From JABMMZ01 sp040403495 (GTDB lineage Bacteria; Bacteroidota; Bacteroidia; NS11-12g; UBA955), in the NCBI GenBank assembly GCA_040403495.1, contig JBBAKM010000007.1, positions 39,669 through 103,668 of the forward strand: a stretch of 64,000 bases of DNA. Direction: 5' to 3'. The position numbers and the translations under genes are program-made. Below, in pieces: positions 1 through 5,914 of this stretch. The notes beneath the pieces are model-generated. The model was not told the DNA's origin. It made no database searches and saw nothing but the letters and a program-made list of their open reading frames with translations. The first letter of the stretch is position 1; each line of letters starts with the position of its first letter.

Positions 1-1419
1 TATTGATTGTAAACCCGATTGTTTTGAATCATTACTCAAAATTAATTTACCATCAAAAGAAGTTAGCGTGTAGGTTAAATCTGTGTTTTCTGAAAAAATA
101 TTAATAATTCCTTGAGATGGATTTGGATAAATTTTTACCACAGGATTAAGTCCATCACTAAATTCAACTATTTTGAAATCAGACTGAGTTGGATTCCCTT
201 CAAAATCTACCATTGTTAATTTGTAAAAATTTAAGCCCAATTGTGCATTAACATGTTTAAATGCATAATTATTAACCAGTGATGAAGTTCCTGCTCCTTT
301 TACTTCTCCTATTTTAGACCAATTCGTTCTATCCACACTGGTTTCTAAAACAAAGTGACTGTTGTTGAATTCATTGGTAGTAGTCCAAGTAATTTGAGAC
401 ACCAAATAACTAGCAGCTTGTGCATTAAAATCAATTAAGGTAACTGGCAATGGCGTTAATAAGTTAGTTGATTTACTGTAAAAAGCACCACTAGCGGAAG
501 CAGAAGTAACTGTAGTATATAATCTTGTATGCTTTACTGCAGATAAAGATGTACCTGTTGAAGGTGCATTTGTCCCTATGGCACCAACTCCGTCATCCCA
601 CATTGAAGAACCTTGATACTGAGTCACAAAGGCATCTGCATCTGAAGTATAAGCCGAACCATTAGTTGATGTATTATGTTGAAGTGTTAAATTAGCTGCC
701 GAACCTGAAGTAGAATAAATATTCCAAGTTCGAAAAATTCCATTATCAGGAACTCTCTCATCAGAAGCAGACTCCGAATAGTTTTTTACTTGAACAAAAA
801 AGTTATCAGTAGAATTGGGTGTTATGGTTGCAGGGGTATAATCAGTTGTAGCTCTTCCAACGGGGAAATCAAAAGAAGCAGAAGAAGCAATAGATTCTTT
901 AGCTAAAAATCCCGTTCCATTGGTTACTATATATTGGGTTTCGTCTACATTGGTAATAGTAGCAGCGGATGCAACCTCAAAATTTTGATCTCCTAAAATC
1001 AAATGCCCATTTACAAAATCCAAACCCGTTGTAATCCTTGCGTATGAATTTGTTAAAGTAACGTTATTGGTATTGTCTATTGCGATATTAATCAACGAAG
1101 GATGAGCTCCACCAATAGTAGAGCTATTACCTCCATCGAGTGTTTGAGCAGCAGCACCTACAAACAAAATCCTTCCTGTTCCAGCTTGTGTAGAAGTAGT
1201 ATTGGCAAAAATTTCAGCCCCAGTATTAATAGTAGTAGCAGATCCTAACATGTGTAATGTGGAACCATTTTGAAAAAACATTTGTGCATCTACTCCTAAT
1301 TGCAAATTACCAAAGTTACCCATTTCTCCAAAAACTGAAAAAGAGCCATTGATATTAGTTTGGGAATGTGTTGCATTTATAAATAGCAATGTAAAAGCAA
1401 ATAGAAGTGACTTCTTCAT
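1..1419 (-). CDS. Secreted protein with type A T9SS sorting domain (3' end cut by window)
   Basis: I read this open frame directly from the minus strand: 473 codons without a stop from an ATG at 1419 to the window edge, so the C-terminus is missing. It begins with a signal peptide (MKKSLLFAFTLLF...), continues with an Asn/Ser/Thr-rich beta-type region of low complexity, and near the window edge has a stretch typical of Bacteroidota surface proteins (ITWTTTNEFNNSHFVLE, about residues 340-360) followed by the start of a type A secretion-sorting domain (VKIYPNPSQGIINIF). Such proteins are exported by Sec, then carried across the outer membrane by the type IX system; SprA of that system is encoded at 10365-17603. 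The specific role is unknown. It is divergent from the regulator genes starting at 2081. Confidence 0.85.
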   Translation of the reverse strand, partial: MKKSLLFAFTLLFINATHSQTNINGSFSVFGEMGNFGNLQLGVDAQMFFQNGSTLHMLGSATTINTGAEIFANTTSTQAGTGRILFVGAAAQTLDGGNSSTIGGAHPSLINIAIDNTNNVTLTNSYARITTGLDFVNGHLILGDQNFEVASAATITNVDETQYIVTNGTGFLAKESIASSASFDFPVGRATTDYTPATITPNSTDNFFVQVKNYSESASDERVPDNGIFRTWNIYSTSGSAANLTLQHNTSTNGSAYTSDADAFVTQYQGSSMWDDGVGAIGTNAPSTGTSLSAVKHTRLYTTVTSASASGAFYSKSTNLLTPLPVTLIDFNAQAASYLVSQITWTTTNEFNNSHFVLETSVDRTNWSKIGEVKGAGTSSLVNNYAFKHVNAQLGLNFYKLTMVDFEGNPTQSDFKIVEFSDGLNPVVKIYPNPSQGIINIFSENTDLTYTLTSFDGKLILSNDSKQSGLQSI

Positions 1420-1519
1420 TTTAAAAATATTTAATTGATATGTTTTAATATTATAGTTCATAATGTTTGATTGATTAAATTGTACTAAGTGGTTCATTTT
1501 TGTGTAATTTAAAGTGCAG

Positions 1520-1527
1520 CAAAGTTA
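1520..1527 (-). promoter_or_regulatory. Candidate -7 promoter box (TAACTTTG)
   Basis: The minus strand reads TAACTTTG, matching the Bacteroidota -7 consensus TAnnTTTG. Transcription would start near 1515, giving a leader of about 95 nt before the ATG at 1419. I see no TTG at the ideal -33 distance, so support comes from one element only. Confidence 0.4.
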
Positions 1528-1582
1528 AGAACGTAATTAATGCTAATATTTTTACAGTAATGAAAGTGAATAAATATTTTCC

Positions 1583-1593
1583 CAAATGACCTT
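1583..1593 (-). promoter_or_regulatory. Operator-like motif AAGGTCATTTG, copy 1
   Basis: The minus strand reads AAGGTCATTTG, an exact match to the copy at 1968-1978. It lies about 55 bp upstream of the -7 box of the leftward T9SS cargo gene. Inferred binding site for a regulator, possibly one of the adjacent response regulators. Confidence 0.4.
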
Positions 1594-1967
1594 AAAATGA
1601 AACGAAATTACCTTTTTAGCTTTCGAGAGTAATTCAAAACCTATAGAATAGGGTATAAAAAGGTGTTAAATTAATGTTAATTTCACCAAATACACTCCCA
1701 TTGATTGAAACCAATGTACTACAACATGCTTTTTGTACTACAAATTTCACACAACATTCATTTTCGCTCACCGCTATTGATTAATACTTTGAAAATCAAT
1801 CCATGAAAATAACATAAGTTAGAAAAAAAACCACAAACGAAGTACATAAAAAGATAAAACACTATATTTAAGTATAAAAATAGACTATAAAAATCCAATT
1901 AATAAGAAAAATGTACCCATTATTATAAAGTACTCGATAAAAATTTAGGTACTTTCATTTAAAATAA

Positions 1968-1998
1968 AAGGTCATTTGTTAGTCAGAAGGTCATTTTG
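1968..1998 (+). promoter_or_regulatory. Tandem operator-like motifs AAGGTCATTTG / AAGGTCATTTTG
   Basis: Two direct copies, at 1968-1978 and 1987-1998, start 19 bp apart, about two helical turns. They lie 83-113 bp upstream of the first regulator ATG. With the inverted copy at 1583-1593 this gives three near-identical 11-12-mers in about 420 bp, which is unlikely to be chance. Direct repeats at this spacing suit a dimeric LuxR- or LytTR-type activator, but which protein binds is inference. Confidence 0.45.
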
Positions 1999-2080
1999 AA
2001 GTTTTCCAAAAAATAGTATTATATAAAAGGGACTAATTTCGAAAAAATTAATTGAATCTATTTCAATATACTAATTGACA

Positions 2081-2740
2081 ATGCAACAACTCATAATTAT
2101 CAACAAAGACAAAGAACAGGCGGAAGATTTAAAAAGTATGCTTTCACCTCATTATTTTGTTAGAGGCATCTTTTCTAACATTGAGAGTTTTATTGAAGTG
2201 ATGTCACTAAAAACACATATTTACATTATCATTTATTGCAATAAGACCATCGATAATTTTGCAGCAGTAAAAAGCTCAAGAATCATTATTTACAACAGTT
2301 TAGAAAATGACAAGCTAATATTTAATGCCATACAATTAGGAGTAAAAGGTTTTGTAAATCATACTCAGAAAATAAATGAGTTATTAGACATTATAGAAAT
2401 AATCATTATGGGTGGTTGCTATGTAAGTAATACCATTATTTACAAACTCTTTAAACACATACAAGACATCAATGATTTAATCCTAGGAAAAAAAATACAG
2501 AAATACGACACACTATCCAGAAGAGAAGTAATGGTTTTTGAACAACTTCTTAGTGGATATTCGTACAAAGAAATTTCTACAAACCTTGGCATTTCAGTTG
2601 ACACAACACGTAAACACATCAGTAGAATTTACAAAAAAATAAATATTCACAGCAAAGGAGAACTTTATAATCTACATTATAATGTTCAAATAAAATCCAA
2701 ACAGTACAATCAATTATTTCCACAATACATTAAACAATAA
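2081..2740 (+). CDS. LuxR-type response regulator with degenerate receiver domain
   Basis: The C-terminal third (about residues 144-195, from TLSRREVMVFEQLLSG to the HISRIYKKINIHSK recognition helix) is a clear LuxR/GerE helix-turn-helix DNA-binding domain. The N-terminal 120 residues have the length and alternating hydrophobic pattern of a receiver domain, but the acidic pocket is absent (IIINKDKE instead of a DD pair) and no aspartate ends the third strand (IYIIIYCNKT). It is therefore probably not controlled by phosphorylation. I chose the ATG at 2081; a TTG two codons upstream (2075) is possible. It is followed after 5 bp by another regulator (2746) and then a LytTR regulator, with no kinase gene visible. 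Transcription factor: high confidence; targets unknown. Confidence 0.8.
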   Translation: MQQLIIINKDKEQAEDLKSMLSPHYFVRGIFSNIESFIEVMSLKTHIYIIIYCNKTIDNFAAVKSSRIIIYNSLENDKLIFNAIQLGVKGFVNHTQKINELLDIIEIIIMGGCYVSNTIIYKLFKHIQDINDLILGKKIQKYDTLSRREVMVFEQLLSGYSYKEISTNLGISVDTTRKHISRIYKKINIHSKGELYNLHYNVQIKSKQYNQLFPQYIKQ

Positions 2741-2745
2741 TAACC

Positions 2746-3336
2746 ATGATTACTTCAAGAAAAACCAAAAGAAAATCCAATACACCTTTTTACAATATCT
2801 GCATAGTGGACGATTCTCACATTTATGCATTAGGCTTAAAAAACAGCATTGATAAGAGTCTAAATAGAACGGCTCACTCATTCGTTTTTCATCACAAAAG
2901 TTTAGATGAAATTAACACATCAAGCACAGCTCCTATTGATATTTTATTTATAGATTACGATGATTTACTTCTTCCTCAATTTAACACCATTTTCTCAAAA
3001 TTGAAAAGAAAAAATCCAAGTATGAAACTTATCGTTTCTACGGCTGATTTGCTAAATATAGATTTCATAAAATTATACACCTATAACATCAATGGATTAT
3101 TCTCCAAAAGCTTAAGTACAAAAGCATTTAATATTTATTTTAAACGTGTTTTAGATCAAACCATGTTTATTGACCAATATAGTATTAGAAGAATTGTAGA
3201 AGAAGAGAAGAAGCAAAAAATTAGGTACTATTATAAATCTGTTTCACTTCAAAACTTGGAGTTGATTCAAAATCGTTATTTGAACTATACACCCTATTTT
3301 GTTGACAAAGAAGCTTTATCATTTCTTCAGCAGTAA
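2746..3336 (+). CDS. Stand-alone receiver-domain protein
   Basis: This 196-aa protein looks like a receiver domain without an output domain. VDD (residues 21-23) would form the acidic pocket, D70 in ILFIDYDD is the predicted phospho-acceptor, and K121 in LFSKS matches the conserved lysine. After residue 150 there is only a basic helical tail (EEEKKQKIRYYYK) with no recognisable DNA-binding domain. It starts 5 bp after the LuxR-type gene, so the two are almost certainly co-transcribed. It might be a single-domain relay or connector, or the tail might be a diverged effector. No cognate kinase is in the window. Confidence 0.65.
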   Translation: MITSRKTKRKSNTPFYNICIVDDSHIYALGLKNSIDKSLNRTAHSFVFHHKSLDEINTSSTAPIDILFIDYDDLLLPQFNTIFSKLKRKNPSMKLIVSTADLLNIDFIKLYTYNINGLFSKSLSTKAFNIYFKRVLDQTMFIDQYSIRRIVEEEKKQKIRYYYKSVSLQNLELIQNRYLNYTPYFVDKEALSFLQQ

Positions 3337-3417
3337 ATTAAAACTTATAAACTTGAAATAACCTACAATTTAATGTTAATTTGCATTAATTTATTGGTAC
3401 TTTATTGAAATCAAAAA

Positions 3418-4146
3418 ATGTTTAGCGCCATATTAATAGACGATCAAGAAGAAATTATAGTTTCTATTAGCAAAATGATTGCTCATTTTTTCAATGAGGA
3501 TATTAAAATTATTGGCACTTATACTTCATCTGAAGAGGCAATCATTTCATTATCGGAAACTGAACCCGATCTTATTTTCATGGATATGGAAATGCCCTAT
3601 TTAAATGGACTTGATGCTATCAATTTAATTCCCGACAATATAAAATCAAAAGTTATTGTTATTTCAGGCAAAGATCAATATGCTATAAAAGCACTTAAAT
3701 TCAATGTATTTGATTATTTATTAAAACCTGTTTCTTTGATTGAGTTTAAAAAATGTATCGAAAAACTAAAGGCCGAAGAAGCGTTAATTAAAGTCAATCA
3801 AAATGAAGTTAAATCAAATACCATTGTTATTGATAGTAAATTCAAAACCTATTTTTTAGAATTTCCACTTATTAATCACATAAAGTCGAAATCCTCACAT
3901 ACGCTTATTAATATTGAAAATCAGGAACAGTTAGTTCCTCGACCTATAAAATATTTTGAAGAAATACTCCCTAAAACACTTTTTTTCTCCCCTCACAGAT
4001 GTCATATTGTAAACTTTAACTTTATTAAGGAACTTCGTAAATCCGAAAATGGCGGTGCTATTATGGTTTTAAAGGATGATACCCAAATTGAAATGTCAAA
4101 AAAGAAGAGAGTTAGCTTTATGACTCACTTCAAATACAAGTTTTAG
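3418..4146 (+). CDS. LytTR-family response regulator
   Basis: A standard two-domain regulator. The receiver (residues 1-118) keeps every key residue: D8/D9 acidic pocket, D56 phospho-acceptor in FMDMEMP, S83 switch residue and K103 in DYLLKP. The C-terminal half (about 135-242) is a LytTR DNA-binding domain, with the typical FFSPHRCHIVNFNFIKEL stretch. In Bacteroidota these regulators usually partner a YehU/LytS-type membrane histidine kinase, normally adjacent; none is visible here, so it is an orphan in this window. It lies 81 bp after the receiver-only gene and may share its transcript. A terminator follows at 4205-4240. Confidence 0.9.
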   Translation: MFSAILIDDQEEIIVSISKMIAHFFNEDIKIIGTYTSSEEAIISLSETEPDLIFMDMEMPYLNGLDAINLIPDNIKSKVIVISGKDQYAIKALKFNVFDYLLKPVSLIEFKKCIEKLKAEEALIKVNQNEVKSNTIVIDSKFKTYFLEFPLINHIKSKSSHTLINIENQEQLVPRPIKYFEEILPKTLFFSPHRCHIVNFNFIKELRKSENGGAIMVLKDDTQIEMSKKKRVSFMTHFKYKF

Positions 4147-4204
4147 TGTTTGGGGGTCGTGAAAAAGTTATAAAAACCTTGTTCATTTGTTATAATTGTT
4201 AATC

Positions 4205-4240
4205 CCGTTAGTATTTCGTAAGATTTGCTAGCGGTTTTTT
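4205..4240 (+). terminator. Rho-independent terminator after the LytTR regulator
   Basis: Stem CCGTTAG (4205-4211) pairs with CTAGCGG (4228-4234), including one G-U, and is followed by six T residues. It lies 60 bp after the stop codon at 4146. Confidence 0.6.
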
Positions 4241-4332
4241 CTTAGCCTTTTTTGTGCTTGAGCTAAGCTCAGACTAAATTCTCAGAGATTATCCACTCGA
4301 ACTCAAGAGTTCTCATCTCTTAAGCAAAAAAA

Positions 4333-4356
4333 AACAGGCGGTAAGCCTGTTTGTTT
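4333..4356. terminator. Bidirectional terminator hairpin
   Basis: ACAGGC-GGTAA-GCCTGT forms a 6-bp stem. On the plus strand it is followed by TTGTTTT; on the minus strand by a run of nine T residues, so it is stronger for leftward transcripts. It lies next to a copy of the tRNA-Ser 3' end. Confidence 0.6.
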
Positions 4357-4357
4357 T

Positions 4358-4374
4358 GCGGAGAGTAAGAGATT
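4358..4374 (-). repeat. Copy of the tRNA-Ser 3' end (17 bp)
   Basis: These 17 bases are identical to 4533-4549, the acceptor 3' strand and the start of the T arm of the intact tRNA-Ser. The match ends sharply on both sides. It may be a remnant of a tRNA duplication, or an attachment-site scar left by an element that integrated at the tRNA 3' end; no integrase gene is present. Confidence 0.6.
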
Positions 4375-4421
4375 ATTGGCATGATCTCTGTGAGGAGTGG
4401 CTTCAAGACACTACAAAACCT

Positions 4422-4447
4422 AGCCGTTACACGGCTGGTCTTTTTTT
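4422..4447 (+). terminator. Terminator-like hairpin (plus strand)
   Basis: AGCCGT-TAC-ACGGCT, followed by GGTC and seven T residues. No rightward gene lies directly before it, so it may be a duplicated terminator that is part of the surrounding inverted repeat. Confidence 0.5.
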
Positions 4448-4491
4448 ATGCCCTTTTTTGTGCTTGAGCTAAGCTCAGACAAAAAAAGGGC

Positions 4492-4521
4492 ATAAAAAAA
4501 CCTCAATAAAATTGAGGTTTT
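4492..4521 (-). terminator. tRNA-Ser terminator
   Basis: On the minus strand AAACCTCAA and TTGAGGTTT form a stem with a 5-nt loop, followed by seven T residues, starting about 10 bases after the encoded CCA of tRNA-Ser. A convincing Rho-independent terminator for the tRNA. Confidence 0.8.
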
Positions 4522-4530
4522 GTAGAGTCT

Positions 4531-4618
4531 TGGCGGAGAGTAAGAGATTCGAACTCTTGATACCTTGCGATATACACGCTTTCCAAGCGTGCTCCTTAAA
4601 CCACTCGGACAACTCTCC
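4531..4618 (-). tRNA. tRNA-Ser (GGA)
   Basis: The minus strand folds as a class II (long variable arm) tRNA. The acceptor stem GGAGAGT pairs with ACTCTCC; the discriminator is G, as usual for serine; CCA is encoded (4531-4533). The anticodon stem-loop is CACGC-TTGGAAA-GCGTG with anticodon GGA, and the T arm is AAGAG-TTCGAAT-CTCTT. A terminator follows. It reads UCC and UCU serine codons. Partial copies of this tRNA lie on both sides. Confidence 0.95.
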
Positions 4619-4670
4619 TTTATTCGTTTGCAAAAATAATCCTATTTTTTATTAAAAAAATTGCATTATT

Positions 4671-4728
4671 TATACACGCTTTCTCCCGAAACCTCGGGAT
4701 GCTCCTTAAACCACTCGGACAACTCTCC
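4671..4728 (-). pseudogene. Broken tRNA-Ser 5' half with palindrome in the anticodon arm
   Basis: This repeats the 5' half of the neighbouring tRNA-Ser. Its upstream 28 bases equal 4591-4618 and a further 13 bases (4671-4683) equal 4571-4583. Between them the 7 bases of one anticodon-stem strand are replaced by about 17 bases containing CCCGA-AACC-TCGGG, a palindrome like those repeated at 5104-5121. No 3' half follows, so no functional tRNA can be made. It looks like a partial tandem duplication later hit by a small palindromic repeat. Confidence 0.75.
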
Positions 4729-4840
4729 TTTTTCTAACGGATTGCAAAATTAATGCTTTTTAATTTAACTATTAAAGTTTTATTGCTCAATTTCTAAGTA
4801 ATTTTACACCTTAACCTTTTATTCATTATTTTGAAATGAA

Positions 4841-4896
4841 CAGACTCCAAGCATGGCGTCCCTATCATTATCCATTTTCCAATAGCTATTGGGATT
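4841..4896. repeat. Two short palindromic repeats
   Basis: AGACTCCAAGCATGGCGTCC (4842-4861) is a diverged copy of the perfect hairpin AGACGCCA-AGCA-TGGCGTCT near 37291-37310. CCAATAGCTATTGGGATTATT (about 4877-4897) resembles the CCCGATAGCTATCGGGACTA type at 5104. Both are hairpins in non-coding DNA. Confidence 0.5.
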
Positions 4897-5000
4897 ATTC
4901 CACCCCAAATTCTTTTTGTCATCTTTATTGCAAGGGAAAAGCAAAAAAGTCGCCAAAAATATTGTGTGGGTTTGCTCATAACCACGGGGGAAAAACCTAT

Positions 5001-5060
5001 CCACGGGTTAAAAACCCTAACCACGGGTTAAAAACCCTAACCACGGGTTAAAACCCGTGG
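5001..5060. repeat. 20-bp tandem repeat ending in a perfect hairpin
   Basis: CCACGGGTTAAAAACCCTAA occurs twice in tandem (5001-5020, 5021-5040), then CCACGGGTTAAAACCCGTGG (5041-5060), a perfect 20-bp palindrome. A diverged copy, CCACGGGGGAAAAACCTAT, precedes at about 4982. Followed by a short ATT repeat. The first units can pair only partly, so the array seems to have grown from the hairpin by local duplication and decay. Confidence 0.7.
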
Positions 5061-5103
5061 CTATTATTATTATTATGGTCTTGTGAAGGATTATTTTCTA
5101 TTT

Positions 5104-5121
5104 CCCCGATAGCTATCGGGA
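5104..5121. repeat. Palindromic repeat CCCGATAGCTATCGGG
   Basis: A perfect 16-bp palindrome followed by ACTATTAACC. Related sequences with the same context occur near 4877, 4684 and 36783 (the last with the right arm diverged). Confidence 0.6.
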
Positions 5122-5138
5122 CTATTAACCAACAACAT

Positions 5139-5247
5139 CACGTTGAACATCGTGAAACCATTCAAAACCCTTCGAGAAAATCTCTCACGTGACTAGGCTC
5201 AGCCTAGTGGGTGACACCTAAACAATCACGCTGAACGGCGTGAAACC
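5139..5247. repeat. Compound palindromic repeat, two units
   Basis: A CACGTTGAACATCGTGAAAC unit (5139-5158) and CACGCTGAACGGCGTGAAAC (5227-5246) are separated by CCCTTCGAGA...CTCTCACGTGA and the palindrome CTAGGCTCAGCCTAG (5193-5207) with GTGGGTGACAC. The same order of modules occurs at 37323-37522, and the CTAGGCT palindrome module, in inverted orientation, at 62599-62650. Confidence 0.65.
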
Positions 5248-5276
5248 TCCCAAGGATTCGGGACTATTAACTCTTT

Positions 5277-5307
5277 TTGTCTCTTTCTTTTTTTAATTGT
5301 AGGTTTG
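5277..5307 (+). promoter_or_regulatory. Promoter of the rhodanese/glycosyltransferase pair
   Basis: TTG at 5277-5279 and TAGGTTTG at 5300-5307 are separated by 20 bp, matching the Bacteroidota -33/-7 pattern. The last base of the -7 box is 5 positions before the ATG at 5312, so transcription should begin at or next to the start codon (leaderless). Confidence 0.6.
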
Positions 5308-5311
5308 TAAC

Positions 5312-5914
5312 ATGAAATTTATTGAATTGGACCAAATCCAACAGTATGAAATTCTGGATACTCGAATTCCCGACCTTTTTGAACGTGGCTTTATTCCCCG
5401 TTCTATCAACGTAGGTCTTAATGGCTCTTTTGAACAAAAATTAAAAACTGTGTTTCCCGATACCTCTACCCCATTATTGGTTGTATCTGACAAAAATGAA
5501 CTCTCACTCAATCAGTTGAATGAATTGGGCTATTCCAATCTCGTTTTCTTAGAAAATGGCTTTAAAACATACGCCCAAGCTCAATTGCCTATTGATGTTA
5601 TTATTAGTGTATCAACTGAAGAGTTTGAGCTCGACCTAAATTTTAACAATGAATTTGTTGTGGATGTTCGCAATCCCGAAAAATACAACAATGGCCATGT
5701 GCTCGAAGCTATTAATATTCCCTACACTGAACTGCCTAGTAAACTTCATGCTTTACCCAAAGACAAAGTTATTTACTTGTATTGTAGCAGTGGTTATAGC
5801 AGTATGATTGCTTCTAGTTTGCTCAGAAAAAACGGCTTTCTCCTGATTAAAAATGTGTATGGAGGAATTGAACAAATTAGTAAAACTAAAATTCCAATTA
5901 TTCAAAACGCTTGA
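5312..5914 (+). CDS. Tandem rhodanese-like protein
   Basis: Two rhodanese-type domains in 200 residues. The C-terminal one (about 103-195) is intact: VVDVRNPEKYNNGH, then the active-site loop CSSGYS with Cys158, which would carry persulfide sulfur. The N-terminal one (1-98) keeps the fold pattern (LDTRIPDLFERGFIPRSINV) but has VSDKNE where the cysteine loop should be, so it is probably inactive or regulatory. Likely a cytoplasmic sulfurtransferase; acceptor unknown. It starts at an ATG directly behind a promoter and overlaps the glycosyltransferase gene by 4 nt (TTGA), suggesting co-expression. Confidence 0.85.
   Translation: MKFIELDQIQQYEILDTRIPDLFERGFIPRSINVGLNGSFEQKLKTVFPDTSTPLLVVSDKNELSLNQLNELGYSNLVFLENGFKTYAQAQLPIDVIISVSTEEFELDLNFNNEFVVDVRNPEKYNNGHVLEAINIPYTELPSKLHALPKDKVIYLYCSSGYSSMIASSLLRKNGFLLIKNVYGGIEQISKTKIPIIQNA

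Larger units (their letters stand above)
1420..2080. other. Divergent intergenic region, 661 bp
   Basis: Very AT-rich region between the truncated T9SS cargo gene (minus) and the regulator genes (plus). No convincing ORF or RNA gene is visible. It holds a -7 box for the leftward gene and three copies of an AAGGTCATTT(T)G motif, listed separately. Confidence 0.6.
4404..4532. repeat. Nested inverted repeat flanking the tRNA-Ser 3' end
   Basis: Outer arms 4404-4420 and 4516-4532 are complementary at 16 of 17 positions. Inner arms (TTTTTTTATGCCCTTTTTT at 4441-4459 and its complement ending at 4500) and a central palindrome (TGAGCTAAGCTCA, about 4464-4476) complete a nearly continuous cruciform-capable structure. 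Between outer and inner arms each side carries its own terminator-like hairpin. The left arm looks like an inverted copy of the sequence just downstream of the tRNA. Confidence 0.65.
4147..5311. other. Repeat-rich intergenic region around tRNA-Ser
   Basis: Apart from tRNA-Ser, its broken copies and the hairpins listed separately, this 1.16-kb stretch holds no believable protein gene. Short ORFs at 4794-5051 on both strands are made mostly of repeat sequence. The part from about 4840 to 5260 contains at least five palindromic repeat types that recur at 36660-37620 and 62590-64000. Confidence 0.6.

Noticed and set aside
4358..4549. Integrated element at tRNA-Ser with attachment-site repeats
   Set aside because: The 17-bp duplicate of the tRNA end encloses only 160 bp without integrase or cargo; a local duplication is simpler, although a scar cannot be excluded.
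4794..5051. Overlapping ORFs of 61-76 codons on both strands
   Set aside because: They consist largely of palindromic and tandem repeat text; no domain, no signal peptide and no promoter.
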